From positions 1-13,289 of the forward strand of contig JAJZKY010000043.1 in NCBI GenBank assembly GCA_021803885.1: DNA of 13,289 nt, given 5' to 3'. Under the pieces are notes generated by a model. It was not told the DNA's origin. It made no database searches and worked only from the letters and a program-made list of their open reading frames with translations. Shown piece after piece: positions 1-6,945 of this stretch. This stretch comes from Planctomycetota bacterium (GTDB taxonomy: Bacteria > Planctomycetota > Phycisphaerae > WQYP01 > JAJZKY01). The position numbers and the translations under genes are program-made. Positions within the stretch are counted from its first letter, which is position 1; every line of letters begins with the position of its first letter.

Positions 1-21
1 TTATCTTTATTTAATATTTCT

Positions 22-1242
22 TCAATATGCCCAGTAAGGGCCAGTTCCTCCGGGCGTGGAGGCGCCGTTAATTGCGGTATAGACCTTGCGGCCGAAGAAA
101 AAGGCCAGCCCGAAGTCAAAACTATTGGGGTTAGGGCCGCCCAGGTCGTCATAAGCGGTGTCGCTTGAGCCAAACAGGGCATCGGCATTGCCAATACTGA
201 AGCTTAAATTGCCGCTGGAAGTATTCGATCCGGTGAGGGTTACAGAAAACGTGGTTGGATTGGTGGGGCAGTAAAATCCTGTGTTGAGGGAGCAGGCGGG
301 CAGGCCTGTGGTGGATGAGTCAAGGAAGAAATAACCATTCGAGCCGCTGTCAATGTAGCTGTTGGAATATTTTGTGCCCTGATAACTGGCGCTGATGTTG
401 CCCGAAGTATCGGTGGCAAAAATTGTGGCCGAGCCCAGCCCGTTATCGGCCTGGGTGCCAATGCCGAAGATTAACGACCCGTTGACCGTTGGCGCGCCGT
501 TGGCGCTGATGGAAGGCAGGGAAATGATCACACCGTTATTATCATGGGCGAAGAGCGAAACCGGGTTCTGCACCTGATTCGCAAGCGGCTGGTTCATGGC
601 GGTGCAGCTTGAACTTGTGCAGGAATAATACAGATTGGGATTATTGGCGGTGGCCGTGCAGCCCGTGCCGCAGTCGTGATTGTAAATGCCCACTCCCAGA
701 ATGCCGTTGGCGCCGAGATCGTTCACGGTGTTGACGGCGCTCAGCCCCTGGCTGGTGCAGGCGCTGGGCGCGGCGGCAAAACCCGAGGCATTAATTAACT
801 GGATGGGAATATTGGACGCGGTTTCACCGGCCAGCTTCACATCCGCATTGGCCACCGGGCCCCAGGTATAAAAGCCCGAGAATGGCAGACATTCGCCAAC
901 CGTGGACGTGCCGCTGGTTTGATCCGTAAGATTGACTGTCACCGCCGAGGCCAGAAGCCGAAGTCCGACCGAGCCCGTATCAACGAGAATGCCATTGATG
1001 GTCTGGCAGGTAGTGCTATTGGGCAGGCAAATCTTCACTGAGGTGAAGGCGCCATCGGCATAGTTGCCGGCTGGTCCGGCGTTGACCGTAATGGGCAGGG
1101 TATTGTTGACTATCGGAGGCAATAAATTGGATGTGCCGCCGCTGGAGCTATAGCCACAGCCCAGCGAGAACAGCCCTGTGCAGAGCAAAAGACTGAGTCC
1201 GAACCATGGCCCATATTTGGGCTTGAATCTGGATGAAAACAT
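22..1242 (-). CDS. DUF3443 family lipoprotein, pepsin-like aspartic peptidase candidate
   Basis: A 406-residue exported protein. The N-terminus has basic residues, a hydrophobic stretch (about 14-28) and Cys29 in an SLGC context, which suggests a lipoprotein signal with an atypical lipobox; a plain secretion signal is the alternative. The overall sequence matches what I know as DUF3443, an uncharacterised family of about 400 residues. Visible motifs follow the order of a two-lobed pepsin-type protease: VDTGS at 87-91, NGILGVG at 179-185, GSLIFG at 255-260, IDSGS at 297-301, and a C-terminal FGLAFFFGRKVYTAI segment near 377-391. After Cys29 there are ten cysteines (72, 79, 118, 162, 191, 195, 208, 213, 317, 325), fitting extracytoplasmic disulfides. 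It lies 3 bases downstream of the DUF2844 gene and is surely co-transcribed with it. Family assignment is firm; peptidase activity is my inference, and the second motif is DSG rather than DTG. Confidence 0.9.
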   Translation of the reverse strand: MFSSRFKPKYGPWFGLSLLLCTGLFSLGCGYSSSGGTSNLLPPIVNNTLPITVNAGPAGNYADGAFTSVKICLPNSTTCQTINGILVDTGSVGLRLLASAVTVNLTDQTSGTSTVGECLPFSGFYTWGPVANADVKLAGETASNIPIQLINASGFAAAPSACTSQGLSAVNTVNDLGANGILGVGIYNHDCGTGCTATANNPNLYYSCTSSSCTAMNQPLANQVQNPVSLFAHDNNGVIISLPSISANGAPTVNGSLIFGIGTQADNGLGSATIFATDTSGNISASYQGTKYSNSYIDSGSNGYFFLDSSTTGLPACSLNTGFYCPTNPTTFSVTLTGSNTSSGNLSFSIGNADALFGSSDTAYDDLGGPNPNSFDFGLAFFFGRKVYTAINGASTPGGTGPYWAY

Positions 1243-1245
1243 GAC

Positions 1246-1737
1246 TTATCGCGCCATTCCAGCCGGGGAGTGGAACCCGAGCTGCCGGGCCTGAAAATTA
1301 CGGGGAAAATCCGATCGCAGATAGGCCATACCGGTAAATGACCTCGGTCGGCCGGCAATGGAAATGGTCAGGCCATGGGTTTCGACGAGAAATGGCCCGC
1401 GCCGGGGCGGCAATTTTTTGGCCTGCGCCTGCCAGAGGGAAAAATACGGACCTAAAAGCTGACGCAGGTTGGGCAGCCAGGGGCCGCGCCAGGCCAGCCC
1501 AAAAACCTTGCCGGCGGCGATGTATTCCTTGATTTCAACTCCCGCAGGGGTTGTCAATCGGGCAATCTGAATCCCTTGAACGGTTTGCATTACCAGTCGT
1601 CCATGCAATTGCTGCTGATCCAGGCGCACCGAAGCGGCCGCGCCCCCGAGCGAAGCATGGGCTGAAACCTGGCATAAGCACAGGCCCGCTAACAAAAACA
1701 CCCATCGTTTGATCCCTGTCCGGGGCATGGGAAACAT
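1246..1737 (-). CDS. DUF2844 family exported protein
   Basis: A 163-residue protein with a clear signal peptide: basic residues at 6-11, a hydrophobic core at about 12-25, and an AHA cleavage motif at 26-28, so the mature protein would begin SLGG. The mature part has the family's ASLGG start and a GKVFGLAWRGPWLPNLRQLLG segment in its middle, which I recognise as DUF2844. No catalytic motif or cysteine is visible in the mature part. The start at 1737 has an AAGG Shine-Dalgarno-like element 8 bases upstream; a second Met three codons later is possible. It is the first gene of a pair with the DUF3443 lipoprotein, and such pairs are known from Burkholderia-type and acidobacterial genomes. Its function is unknown. 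The pairing suggests that it works with the lipoprotein outside the cytoplasm, perhaps as chaperone, substrate or inhibitor. Confidence 0.85.
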   Translation of the reverse strand: MFPMPRTGIKRWVFLLAGLCLCQVSAHASLGGAAASVRLDQQQLHGRLVMQTVQGIQIARLTTPAGVEIKEYIAAGKVFGLAWRGPWLPNLRQLLGPYFSLWQAQAKKLPPRRGPFLVETHGLTISIAGRPRSFTGMAYLRSDFPRNFQARQLGFHSPAGMAR

Positions 1738-1912
1738 AGAACCAACCTTGTACTTTAGATTCGGCTAGTGGCAAAAAAGTTCCCTGTGCGAGTGAATAAA
1801 TTTGTGTGCTTATGTGTACATTTTTTTGTCAGGATATTAGCTGAGGTCGAAATTGTCTCGACTGAATGTAAAAGCGGATGCACCGCCGTTCGTTGGGTCA
1901 CTGTTTTTTAAC
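1738..1912. other. Intergenic region upstream of the DUF2844-DUF3443 pair
   Basis: This 175-base gap is more AT-rich than its surroundings. It must carry the promoter of the DUF2844-DUF3443 pair if that pair is not read through from metB. On the minus strand I see a weak CTGACA element but no well-spaced -10 partner, so I call no promoter. A small hairpin at its right end is listed separately. Confidence 0.4.
1870..1888 (-). terminator. Weak candidate terminator after metB
   Basis: Read on the minus strand, GCGG-TGCAT-CCGC forms a 4-bp stem (5 bp with an outer G-U) followed by TTTTA. It begins about 25 bases after the metB-like stop codon. The stem is short, so termination would be inefficient at best and read-through into the DUF2844 gene remains possible. 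Confidence 0.3.
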
Positions 1913-3061
1913 TCACCTCAATGCCTGTTCCAAATCAGCCTTGATATCGGCGGCATCTTCCAGACCAACTGAAATGCGCAGCAAACTATCCGTAACCCCG
2001 GCTTCCTGCTTTCTTGACTGACTCAAGCCAAAGTGGCTCATTGTGGCAGGGTGAGAAACCAGAGTCTCAACCCCGCCCAGACTTTCGCCGAAGGTGCACA
2101 GCCGCAGCCGTTTCACCATCGCGCGCGCATGCCGCGGCGATTCGGTTTCAATCGCCAGCATGCCGCCAAAAATGCGCATCTGGCGCTGAGCCAGCTTTCG
2201 CCGGGGATGGCTGGCCAGCCCGGGGTAATAAACCCTTTTCACTCGCGGATGGGTGGCCAGCCATTGTGCCAGTTCGAGCGCATTCGCCGAATGTTGTTCC
2301 ATGCGCACGGCCAGGGTCTTGATGCCGCGCTGTACCAGAAAGCATTCAAACGGGCTGAGAATACCACCCGCGGATTTCAGCACCGCGCCGATTTCATCTC
2401 CCAGTTCGGAGTTCGCCGCAATGACCGCGCCGCCCAGTCCGTCACTGTGGCCATTGAGATATTTGGTGGTCGAGTGAACCACCAGATCCGCGCCCCATTC
2501 GAGCGGCCGCTGGCCATACGGGGTCATAAACGTGTTGTCGGCCACCAGCCGCGCGCCGCGAGTATGAGCCAGTGCGGCCATGGCTTTTATATCGGTGATT
2601 TCCAGGCAGGGATTGCTGGGCGTTTCCACCCAAAGATAGCGGGTGTTGGGTTGCCAGGCACGCTCAATGGCGCGCACATCCGTGGTGTCGGCATAGGTGT
2701 GGGTAAGGCCGAAGCGGCTCATCACGCCCTCCAGCAGCCGCGCTGTGCCGCCATAAACGTTGCGGGCGCAGACGATATGGTCGCCGGTTTTGAGCCGCAG
2801 CAGCACCGCCTGGATCGCCGCCATGCCGGAAGCAAAAGCATGCGCCGCCGCGCCGCCTTCGAGCGCGGTCAGGCAGCTTTCGAGGGCATGCCGGGTGGGG
2901 TTGGCAACGCGCGAATAGGTATAGCCCTTGTGCTCGCCGAATCCGCTCTGGGCGTAGGTGGAGGAAAGATACAGCGGAAAATTGACCGCTCCTGTCGTGG
3001 CATCGGCCGGTTGTCCGGCATGAATGGCCAATGTGCTGAATGCGTGCTTTGGGGTCTTCAT
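1913..3061 (-). CDS. metB: PLP-dependent trans-sulfuration enzyme (cystathionine gamma-synthase/lyase family)
   Basis: A 382-residue cytosolic enzyme of the Cys/Met metabolism PLP family, full length for the family. The PLP lysine is K200 in HSTTKYLNGHSD; D175 in VADNTF contacts the cofactor ring nitrogen; Y49 and R51 in YSRVANPT would bind cofactor phosphate from the neighbouring subunit; SGM (79-81) and the ESLGGVETL segment (326-334) are also typical. It catalyses gamma-replacement or gamma-elimination on homoserine esters or cystathionine, so it works in methionine or cysteine synthesis. Sequence alone does not cleanly separate the synthase (metB) from cystathionine gamma-lyase; the presence of E332 is compatible with both. 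The start at 3061 has only a weak GGA-type ribosome site. It is transcribed away from the small membrane protein gene, with 51 bases between the starts. No partner methionine gene is visible nearby. Confidence 0.92.
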   Translation of the reverse strand: MKTPKHAFSTLAIHAGQPADATTGAVNFPLYLSSTYAQSGFGEHKGYTYSRVANPTRHALESCLTALEGGAAAHAFASGMAAIQAVLLRLKTGDHIVCARNVYGGTARLLEGVMSRFGLTHTYADTTDVRAIERAWQPNTRYLWVETPSNPCLEITDIKAMAALAHTRGARLVADNTFMTPYGQRPLEWGADLVVHSTTKYLNGHSDGLGGAVIAANSELGDEIGAVLKSAGGILSPFECFLVQRGIKTLAVRMEQHSANALELAQWLATHPRVKRVYYPGLASHPRRKLAQRQMRIFGGMLAIETESPRHARAMVKRLRLCTFGESLGGVETLVSHPATMSHFGLSQSRKQEAGVTDSLLRISVGLEDAADIKADLEQALR

Positions 3062-3096
3062 GGTGATCCATTGCTTCTGTGCGTCATGAAATCGGC

Positions 3097-3105
3097 TGCT
3101 ATAAT
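3097..3105 (+). promoter_or_regulatory. Extended -10 element upstream of the 68-aa membrane protein
   Basis: TGCTATAAT is a perfect extended -10 sequence (TGnTATAAT). It ends 7 bases before the ATG at 3113, which would place the transcription start at or within a base or two of the start codon, giving a leaderless message. No convincing -35 is seen, which fits an extended -10 promoter. On the other strand the overlapping TATGAT (3104-3109) could serve the metB-type gene. Confidence 0.55.
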
Positions 3106-3112
3106 CATATAG

Positions 3113-3319
3113 ATGACGGAGCCCAATTCCACCTCGCCTCCGGCCGCCGGCAAGCCGCTGCCTCTCCGGGCTTATTTGTTCATGGCGGCGGGTTGCGGAT
3201 TCATTTTATGGGGCCTTTTCGGTTCCGGACATGATCCATCATTGAATTATATTGTTGGCGGTATTTTGCTGGGTTTAGGCGTGGTGCGGCTTTTCCAGCC
3301 TGCTTCCGGCATGAGTTGA
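3113..3319 (+). CDS. Small two-helix membrane protein, unknown function
   Basis: A 68-residue protein with a Pro/Ser-rich, polar N-terminus (1-18) followed by two hydrophobic segments, about 19-37 (RAYLFMAAGCGFILWGLFG) and 46-62, separated by a short polar turn GHDPSLN. The glycine-rich helices suggest an inner-membrane hairpin. I do not recognise a named family. Support for its being real: a strong extended -10 element placed immediately upstream, a sensible membrane topology, and a position with no overlapping gene. There is no Shine-Dalgarno sequence before the ATG. It is divergent from the metB-like gene and separated by 226 bases from icd. Nothing in the context assigns a role. Confidence 0.65.
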   Translation: MTEPNSTSPPAAGKPLPLRAYLFMAAGCGFILWGLFGSGHDPSLNYIVGGILLGLGVVRLFQPASGMS

Positions 3320-3545
3320 CGGCTCTTTTAACCGGCTGCGTGACAGCCGAAGACAAATAAACCGTTGCATGGCTCCACTAAAACCACACTACCGTTATTG
3401 ATCGCCAACGGCTGAGCCATCTGGAGCAGCGAAGCAGCCGCTGAATTTTACATGCAGTCGTTTCGAATGATTTGCCCTGACACTGGCCTGAATGTTAATT
3501 TTATATTTTGTACATTCATTCCACTTCTGAAACGGAACCTCTGCT
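3320..3545 (+). other. Leader/intergenic region before icd with inverted repeats
   Basis: This 226-base gap holds no convincing gene. It contains a 6-bp hairpin, CGGCTG-CGTGA-CAGCCG (3333-3349), without a T-run. It also has two interleaved inverted repeats: CCGTTG (3362-3367) with CAACGG (3406-3411), and ATGGCTC (3369-3375) with GAGCCAT (3414-3420). A further short stem, CAGCG/CGCTG, follows near 3428-3444. The order A-B-A'-B' is that of a pseudoknot or of two competing hairpins. Whether this is an RNA element, the 3' end of the small gene's transcript, or chance is unresolved. I do not recognise a known riboswitch in it. Confidence 0.45.
3477..3506 (+). promoter_or_regulatory. Candidate promoter for the icd-mdh operon
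   Basis: CTGACA (3477-3482) and TTATAT (3501-3506) are separated by 18 bases, a possible -35/-10 pair; TATATT one base further is an alternative -10. It lies in an AT-rich stretch about 40 bases before the icd start, giving a leader of roughly 30 bases that would exclude the inverted repeats further upstream. The match is moderate only. Confidence 0.35.
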
Positions 3546-4802
3546 TTGCCCAATACCTACAACGGACTCTCAGTGCCTGCCTCGGGCCAGGCCATCACGA
3601 TAAAAAACGGAACCTTTCAGGTCCCCGACCGGCCCATCATCCCCTTTATCGAGGGCGACGGCACGGGCCGCGATATCTGGAAGGCCAGCCGCCGCGTCTT
3701 TGACGCCGCCGTCCACTGCGCCTACGGCGGTAAGCGCCAGGTAGAGTGGTTCGAAATCTTTGCCGGCGAAAAAGCCTTCCAGAAATTCTCCCAATGGCTG
3801 CCTGATGACACGGTGGCCGCGGTCAAGGCCTTCCGTGTTGCCATCAAGGGTCCGCTGACCACCCCCGTCGGCGGCGGCATTCGCAGCCTGAACGTGGCCC
3901 TGCGCCAGATTCTTGATCTCTATGCCTGTGTGCGCCCGGTCAAGTACTATTCAGGCGTGCCCTCGCCGGTTACGAAGCCGGAGAACATGGATTTGATCAT
4001 CTTCCGCGAAAATACCGAGGACGTTTACGCCGGCATCGAGTTCCAGCAGGGCACTCCCGAGGCGGCCAAGCTGATCGGCTTTCTCAAAAACGAATTGGGC
4101 AAAACCGTGCGCTCCGACTCCGGCGTGGGCATCAAGCCCATGTCGGTTTTCGGCTCGCAGCGCCTGGTGCGCAAGGGCATTCGCTATGCCATTGAGCACG
4201 GCAAAACCGTGGTCACGCTGGTGCATAAGGGCAATATTCAGAAGTTCACTGAAGGCGCCTTCCGCGACTGGGGCTATCAAGTGGCGAAGCAGGAGTTTGG
4301 CGACCGCTGCATCACCGAAGATGATCTTTATAAGCCGCCCTACAATGGCAAGCTGCCGGCTGGAAAAATCCTGGTCAATGATCGCATCGCCGATTCCATG
4401 TTCCAGCAGGTGCTTACCCGGGCGCGCGAGTACCAGGTGGTCTGCACGCCCAATCTGAACGGCGACTATCTTTCCGACGCCTGCGCCGCCCAGGTAGGCG
4501 GCCTGGGCATGGCGCCGGGGGCGAATCTGAGCGACGAATACGCCTTTTTCGAGGCCACTCACGGCACTGCGCCCAAGTATGCCGACCAGGACGTGATCAA
4601 TCCCGGATCGGTGCTCCTGAGCGGGGTGATGATGTTCCAGGCGCTGGGCTGGAACGAAGCCGCCAGTCTGATCGAAAACGGCCTCGCCCGCACCATCCAG
4701 CAAAAGCGCGTCACCTACGATCTCGAACGCCTGCTGCCCGGCGCAACCAAGCTGAAAACCAGCGAGTTCGCCAACGCCATCATCGAAAATTTACAGCAAT
4801 AA
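3546..4802 (+). CDS. icd: NADP-dependent isocitrate dehydrogenase
   Basis: A 418-residue dimeric-type isocitrate dehydrogenase, which oxidatively decarboxylates isocitrate to 2-oxoglutarate in the TCA cycle. The length matches the E. coli-like family. Substrate residues are S114, N116, R120 (in RSLNVALRQ), R130, R154 and Y161; K228 completes the catalytic set; metal-binding aspartates are D279, D307 and D311. [11 protein letters not shown] (339-349) includes K344 and Y345, the pair that binds the 2'-phosphate of NADP, so NADP specificity is expected. The start is a TTG at 3546 preceded by GGAACC; a GTG nine codons later is possible, but the longer N-terminus [10 protein letters not shown] fits the family. 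S114 is the position phosphorylated by the AceK kinase in enterics; no such kinase is in this window. It is the first gene of a run with mdh, a DinB gene and tpx. Confidence 0.97.
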   Translation: MPNTYNGLSVPASGQAITIKNGTFQVPDRPIIPFIEGDGTGRDIWKASRRVFDAAVHCAYGGKRQVEWFEIFAGEKAFQKFSQWLPDDTVAAVKAFRVAIKGPLTTPVGGGIRSLNVALRQILDLYACVRPVKYYSGVPSPVTKPENMDLIIFRENTEDVYAGIEFQQGTPEAAKLIGFLKNELGKTVRSDSGVGIKPMSVFGSQRLVRKGIRYAIEHGKTVVTLVHKGNIQKFTEGAFRDWGYQVAKQEFGDRCITEDDLYKPPYNGKLPAGKILVNDRIADSMFQQVLTRAREYQVVCTPNLNGDYLSDACAAQVGGLGMAPGANLSDEYAFFEATHGTAPKYADQDVINPGSVLLSGVMMFQALGWNEAASLIENGLARTIQQKRVTYDLERLLPGATKLKTSEFANAIIENLQQ

Positions 4803-5765
<963 letters not shown>

Positions 5766-5774
5766 GCCTGGTTC

Positions 5775-5779
5775 AAGGA
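5775..5779 (+). promoter_or_regulatory. Ribosome binding site deciding the DinB start
   Basis: AAGGA lies directly against the ATG at 5779 but 8 bases before the ATG at 5788. The spacing favours the second ATG. A TTG at 5755 would also open the frame but overlaps the end of mdh and has no ribosome site at proper distance. Confidence 0.6.
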
Positions 5780-5787
5780 TGACTGAT

Positions 5788-6294
5788 ATGACCCCCACCG
5801 CCGCTCTCGAATTCCGCGATCTGATGTGCGACATGCTCGAGCGCGAAATGTTCACCACGCAGCGCGTGGTGGCGGCCCTGCCGGCCCATGGCCATGATTT
5901 TCGCCTGGACGCCAAATCCCGTTCGGCGGAGGATCTGGCCTGGCATCTGGTTTCCAGCCAGATCTGGTTTCTCAACAGCATTGCCGAACTCAAATTCGAT
6001 CCCGAGCGCCGGCCCGGCAAACCGCCCGAGACCCTGCCCATGGTGACCGCCTGGTTTGCCGAGCGCACCCCTCCCACGCTGGAAAAAATCCGCGCCATGA
6101 CGGCAAATCAATTACTGACGGAATTGGACTTGCGCGGCATCTTACGTATGCCGGCGGTGGAATTTCTGCTTTTCGCCCATAACCATGCCGTGCATCATCG
6201 CGGACAATTGAGCGTGTACCTGCGTCCCCTGGGCGCCCGGGTGCCTTCGATCTATGGCCCCAGCGGCGATGAAGCCCTGCCCAAAGCACAATAA
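5788..6294 (+). CDS. DinB superfamily protein, putative metal-dependent enzyme
   Basis: A 168-residue protein with the four-helix DinB/YfiT fold signature. A candidate metal-binding triad is H53 (in AWHLVSSQ) with H133 and H137 in HNHAVHHRGQLSVYLR; the tail VPSIYGPSGDE is common in this branch of DinB proteins. Members of the superfamily bind a divalent metal, and several are thiol S-transferases or related detoxification enzymes; the substrate here is unknown. The start at 5788 is chosen on Shine-Dalgarno spacing. It lies between mdh and tpx with gaps of 22 and 33 bases and is probably expressed with them, which ties it to oxidative or electrophile stress rather than to the DNA-damage role implied by the old name. 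Confidence 0.88.
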   Translation: MTPTAALEFRDLMCDMLEREMFTTQRVVAALPAHGHDFRLDAKSRSAEDLAWHLVSSQIWFLNSIAELKFDPERRPGKPPETLPMVTAWFAERTPPTLEKIRAMTANQLLTELDLRGILRMPAVEFLLFAHNHAVHHRGQLSVYLRPLGARVPSIYGPSGDEALPKAQ

Positions 6295-6327
6295 GATTTT
6301 GATCTTCAGAGAAAAAGGATTGATTTC

Positions 6328-6834
6328 ATGGAAAGAACGAACGCGGTTACCCTCAGAGGAAATCCCTTCACCCTCGTCGGCCCTCAGCTCAAGCCCGGCG
6401 ACAAGCTGCCGGAATTTTCCCTGCTCAGCAACGAGCTCAAGCCGGTCAAAAGTTCCGAAACCAAAGGCGTACGGGTCTTTGCCGCCGTACCCTCGCTCGA
6501 CACCCCGGTCTGCGACACCGAAACCCGGCGTTTCAACCAGGAAGCCGGCAATCTGGGCGGAGTAAGCATATACGTCGTCAGCATGGACCTGCCTTTTGCC
6601 CAAAAGCGCTGGTGCGGCGCCGCGGGCGCCAGTCACGTGCAGACTCTCTCCGATCACCGCGACGCCAGCTTCGGCCAGGCCATGGGCACGCTGATCAAGG
6701 AACTACGCCTTGAATCACGCGCTGTCTTCGTCGTGGACGGGCAGGGAATCATCCGTTATGCCGAATACGTGCCCGAAGTCGCCGAGCAGCCCAATTTCGA
6801 GGCCGTCCTGAAAGCCATTCAATCCCTGCGCTAG
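6328..6834 (+). CDS. tpx: Thiol peroxidase (atypical 2-Cys peroxiredoxin)
   Basis: A 168-residue Tpx, the normal length for the family. The peroxidatic cysteine is C62 in PSLDTPVCDTETRRFN with T59 as its conserved partner; the resolving cysteine is C96 in RWCGAAG; R131 completes the active site. The enzyme reduces hydrogen peroxide and alkyl hydroperoxides in the cytoplasm and is normally recycled by thioredoxin. The N-terminal VTLRGNPFTLVG is also typical. AAGGA (6315-6319) sits 8 bases before the ATG. It is the last gene of the icd-mdh-DinB-tpx run and is followed directly by a strong terminator hairpin. Confidence 0.97.
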   Translation: MERTNAVTLRGNPFTLVGPQLKPGDKLPEFSLLSNELKPVKSSETKGVRVFAAVPSLDTPVCDTETRRFNQEAGNLGGVSIYVVSMDLPFAQKRWCGAAGASHVQTLSDHRDASFGQAMGTLIKELRLESRAVFVVDGQGIIRYAEYVPEVAEQPNFEAVLKAIQSLR

Positions 6835-6850
6835 AGTAAAGCAGAAAAGC

Positions 6851-6906
6851 AAAAAAGCGGCCACGCCACATCCACCAGTTCGGGACATGGCGGGGCCACT
6901 TTTTTT
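6851..6906 (+). terminator. Rho-independent terminator after tpx
   Basis: The left arm begins AAAAAAGCGGCCACGCCA at 6851 and pairs with TGGCGGGGCCACTTTTTT (6888-6905), with C-A and A-G mismatches and the stem continuing inward to TCC/GGA. A run of seven T follows the right arm (6900-6906). It begins 16 bases after the tpx stop. It marks the end of the icd-mdh-DinB-tpx transcript and separates it from the dehydrogenase gene at 6946. Confidence 0.85.
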
Positions 6907-6934
6907 ACTTCGCCATTCCAGCATCCAGCCTCGG

Positions 6935-6940
6935 TACACT
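6935..6940 (+). promoter_or_regulatory. Possible -10 element for the zinc dehydrogenase
   Basis: TACACT ends 5 bases before the ATG at 6946. There is no Shine-Dalgarno sequence in this interval, so the spacing would fit a leaderless transcript beginning at the start codon. No -35 is convincing, and the hexamer matches the consensus at only four of six positions. Confidence 0.3.
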
Positions 6941-6945
6941 GATTC

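Noticed and set aside
2033..3112. A 359-codon open frame antisense to the metB-like gene
   Set aside because: It lies opposite a clear full-length PLP enzyme, is rich in Arg, His, Ala and Gly with no recognisable motif, and is the expected shadow of a GC-rich coding strand.
3333..3349. CGGCTG-CGTGA-CAGCCG hairpin as terminator of the small membrane gene
   Set aside because: The stem is only 6 bp and no T-run follows, so it is not a convincing intrinsic terminator; kept only as part of the gap description.
3452..3703. Short plus-strand frame with ATG overlapping the start of icd
   Set aside because: It runs out of frame into icd, has no ribosome site and no family resemblance; its first part is simply the icd leader.
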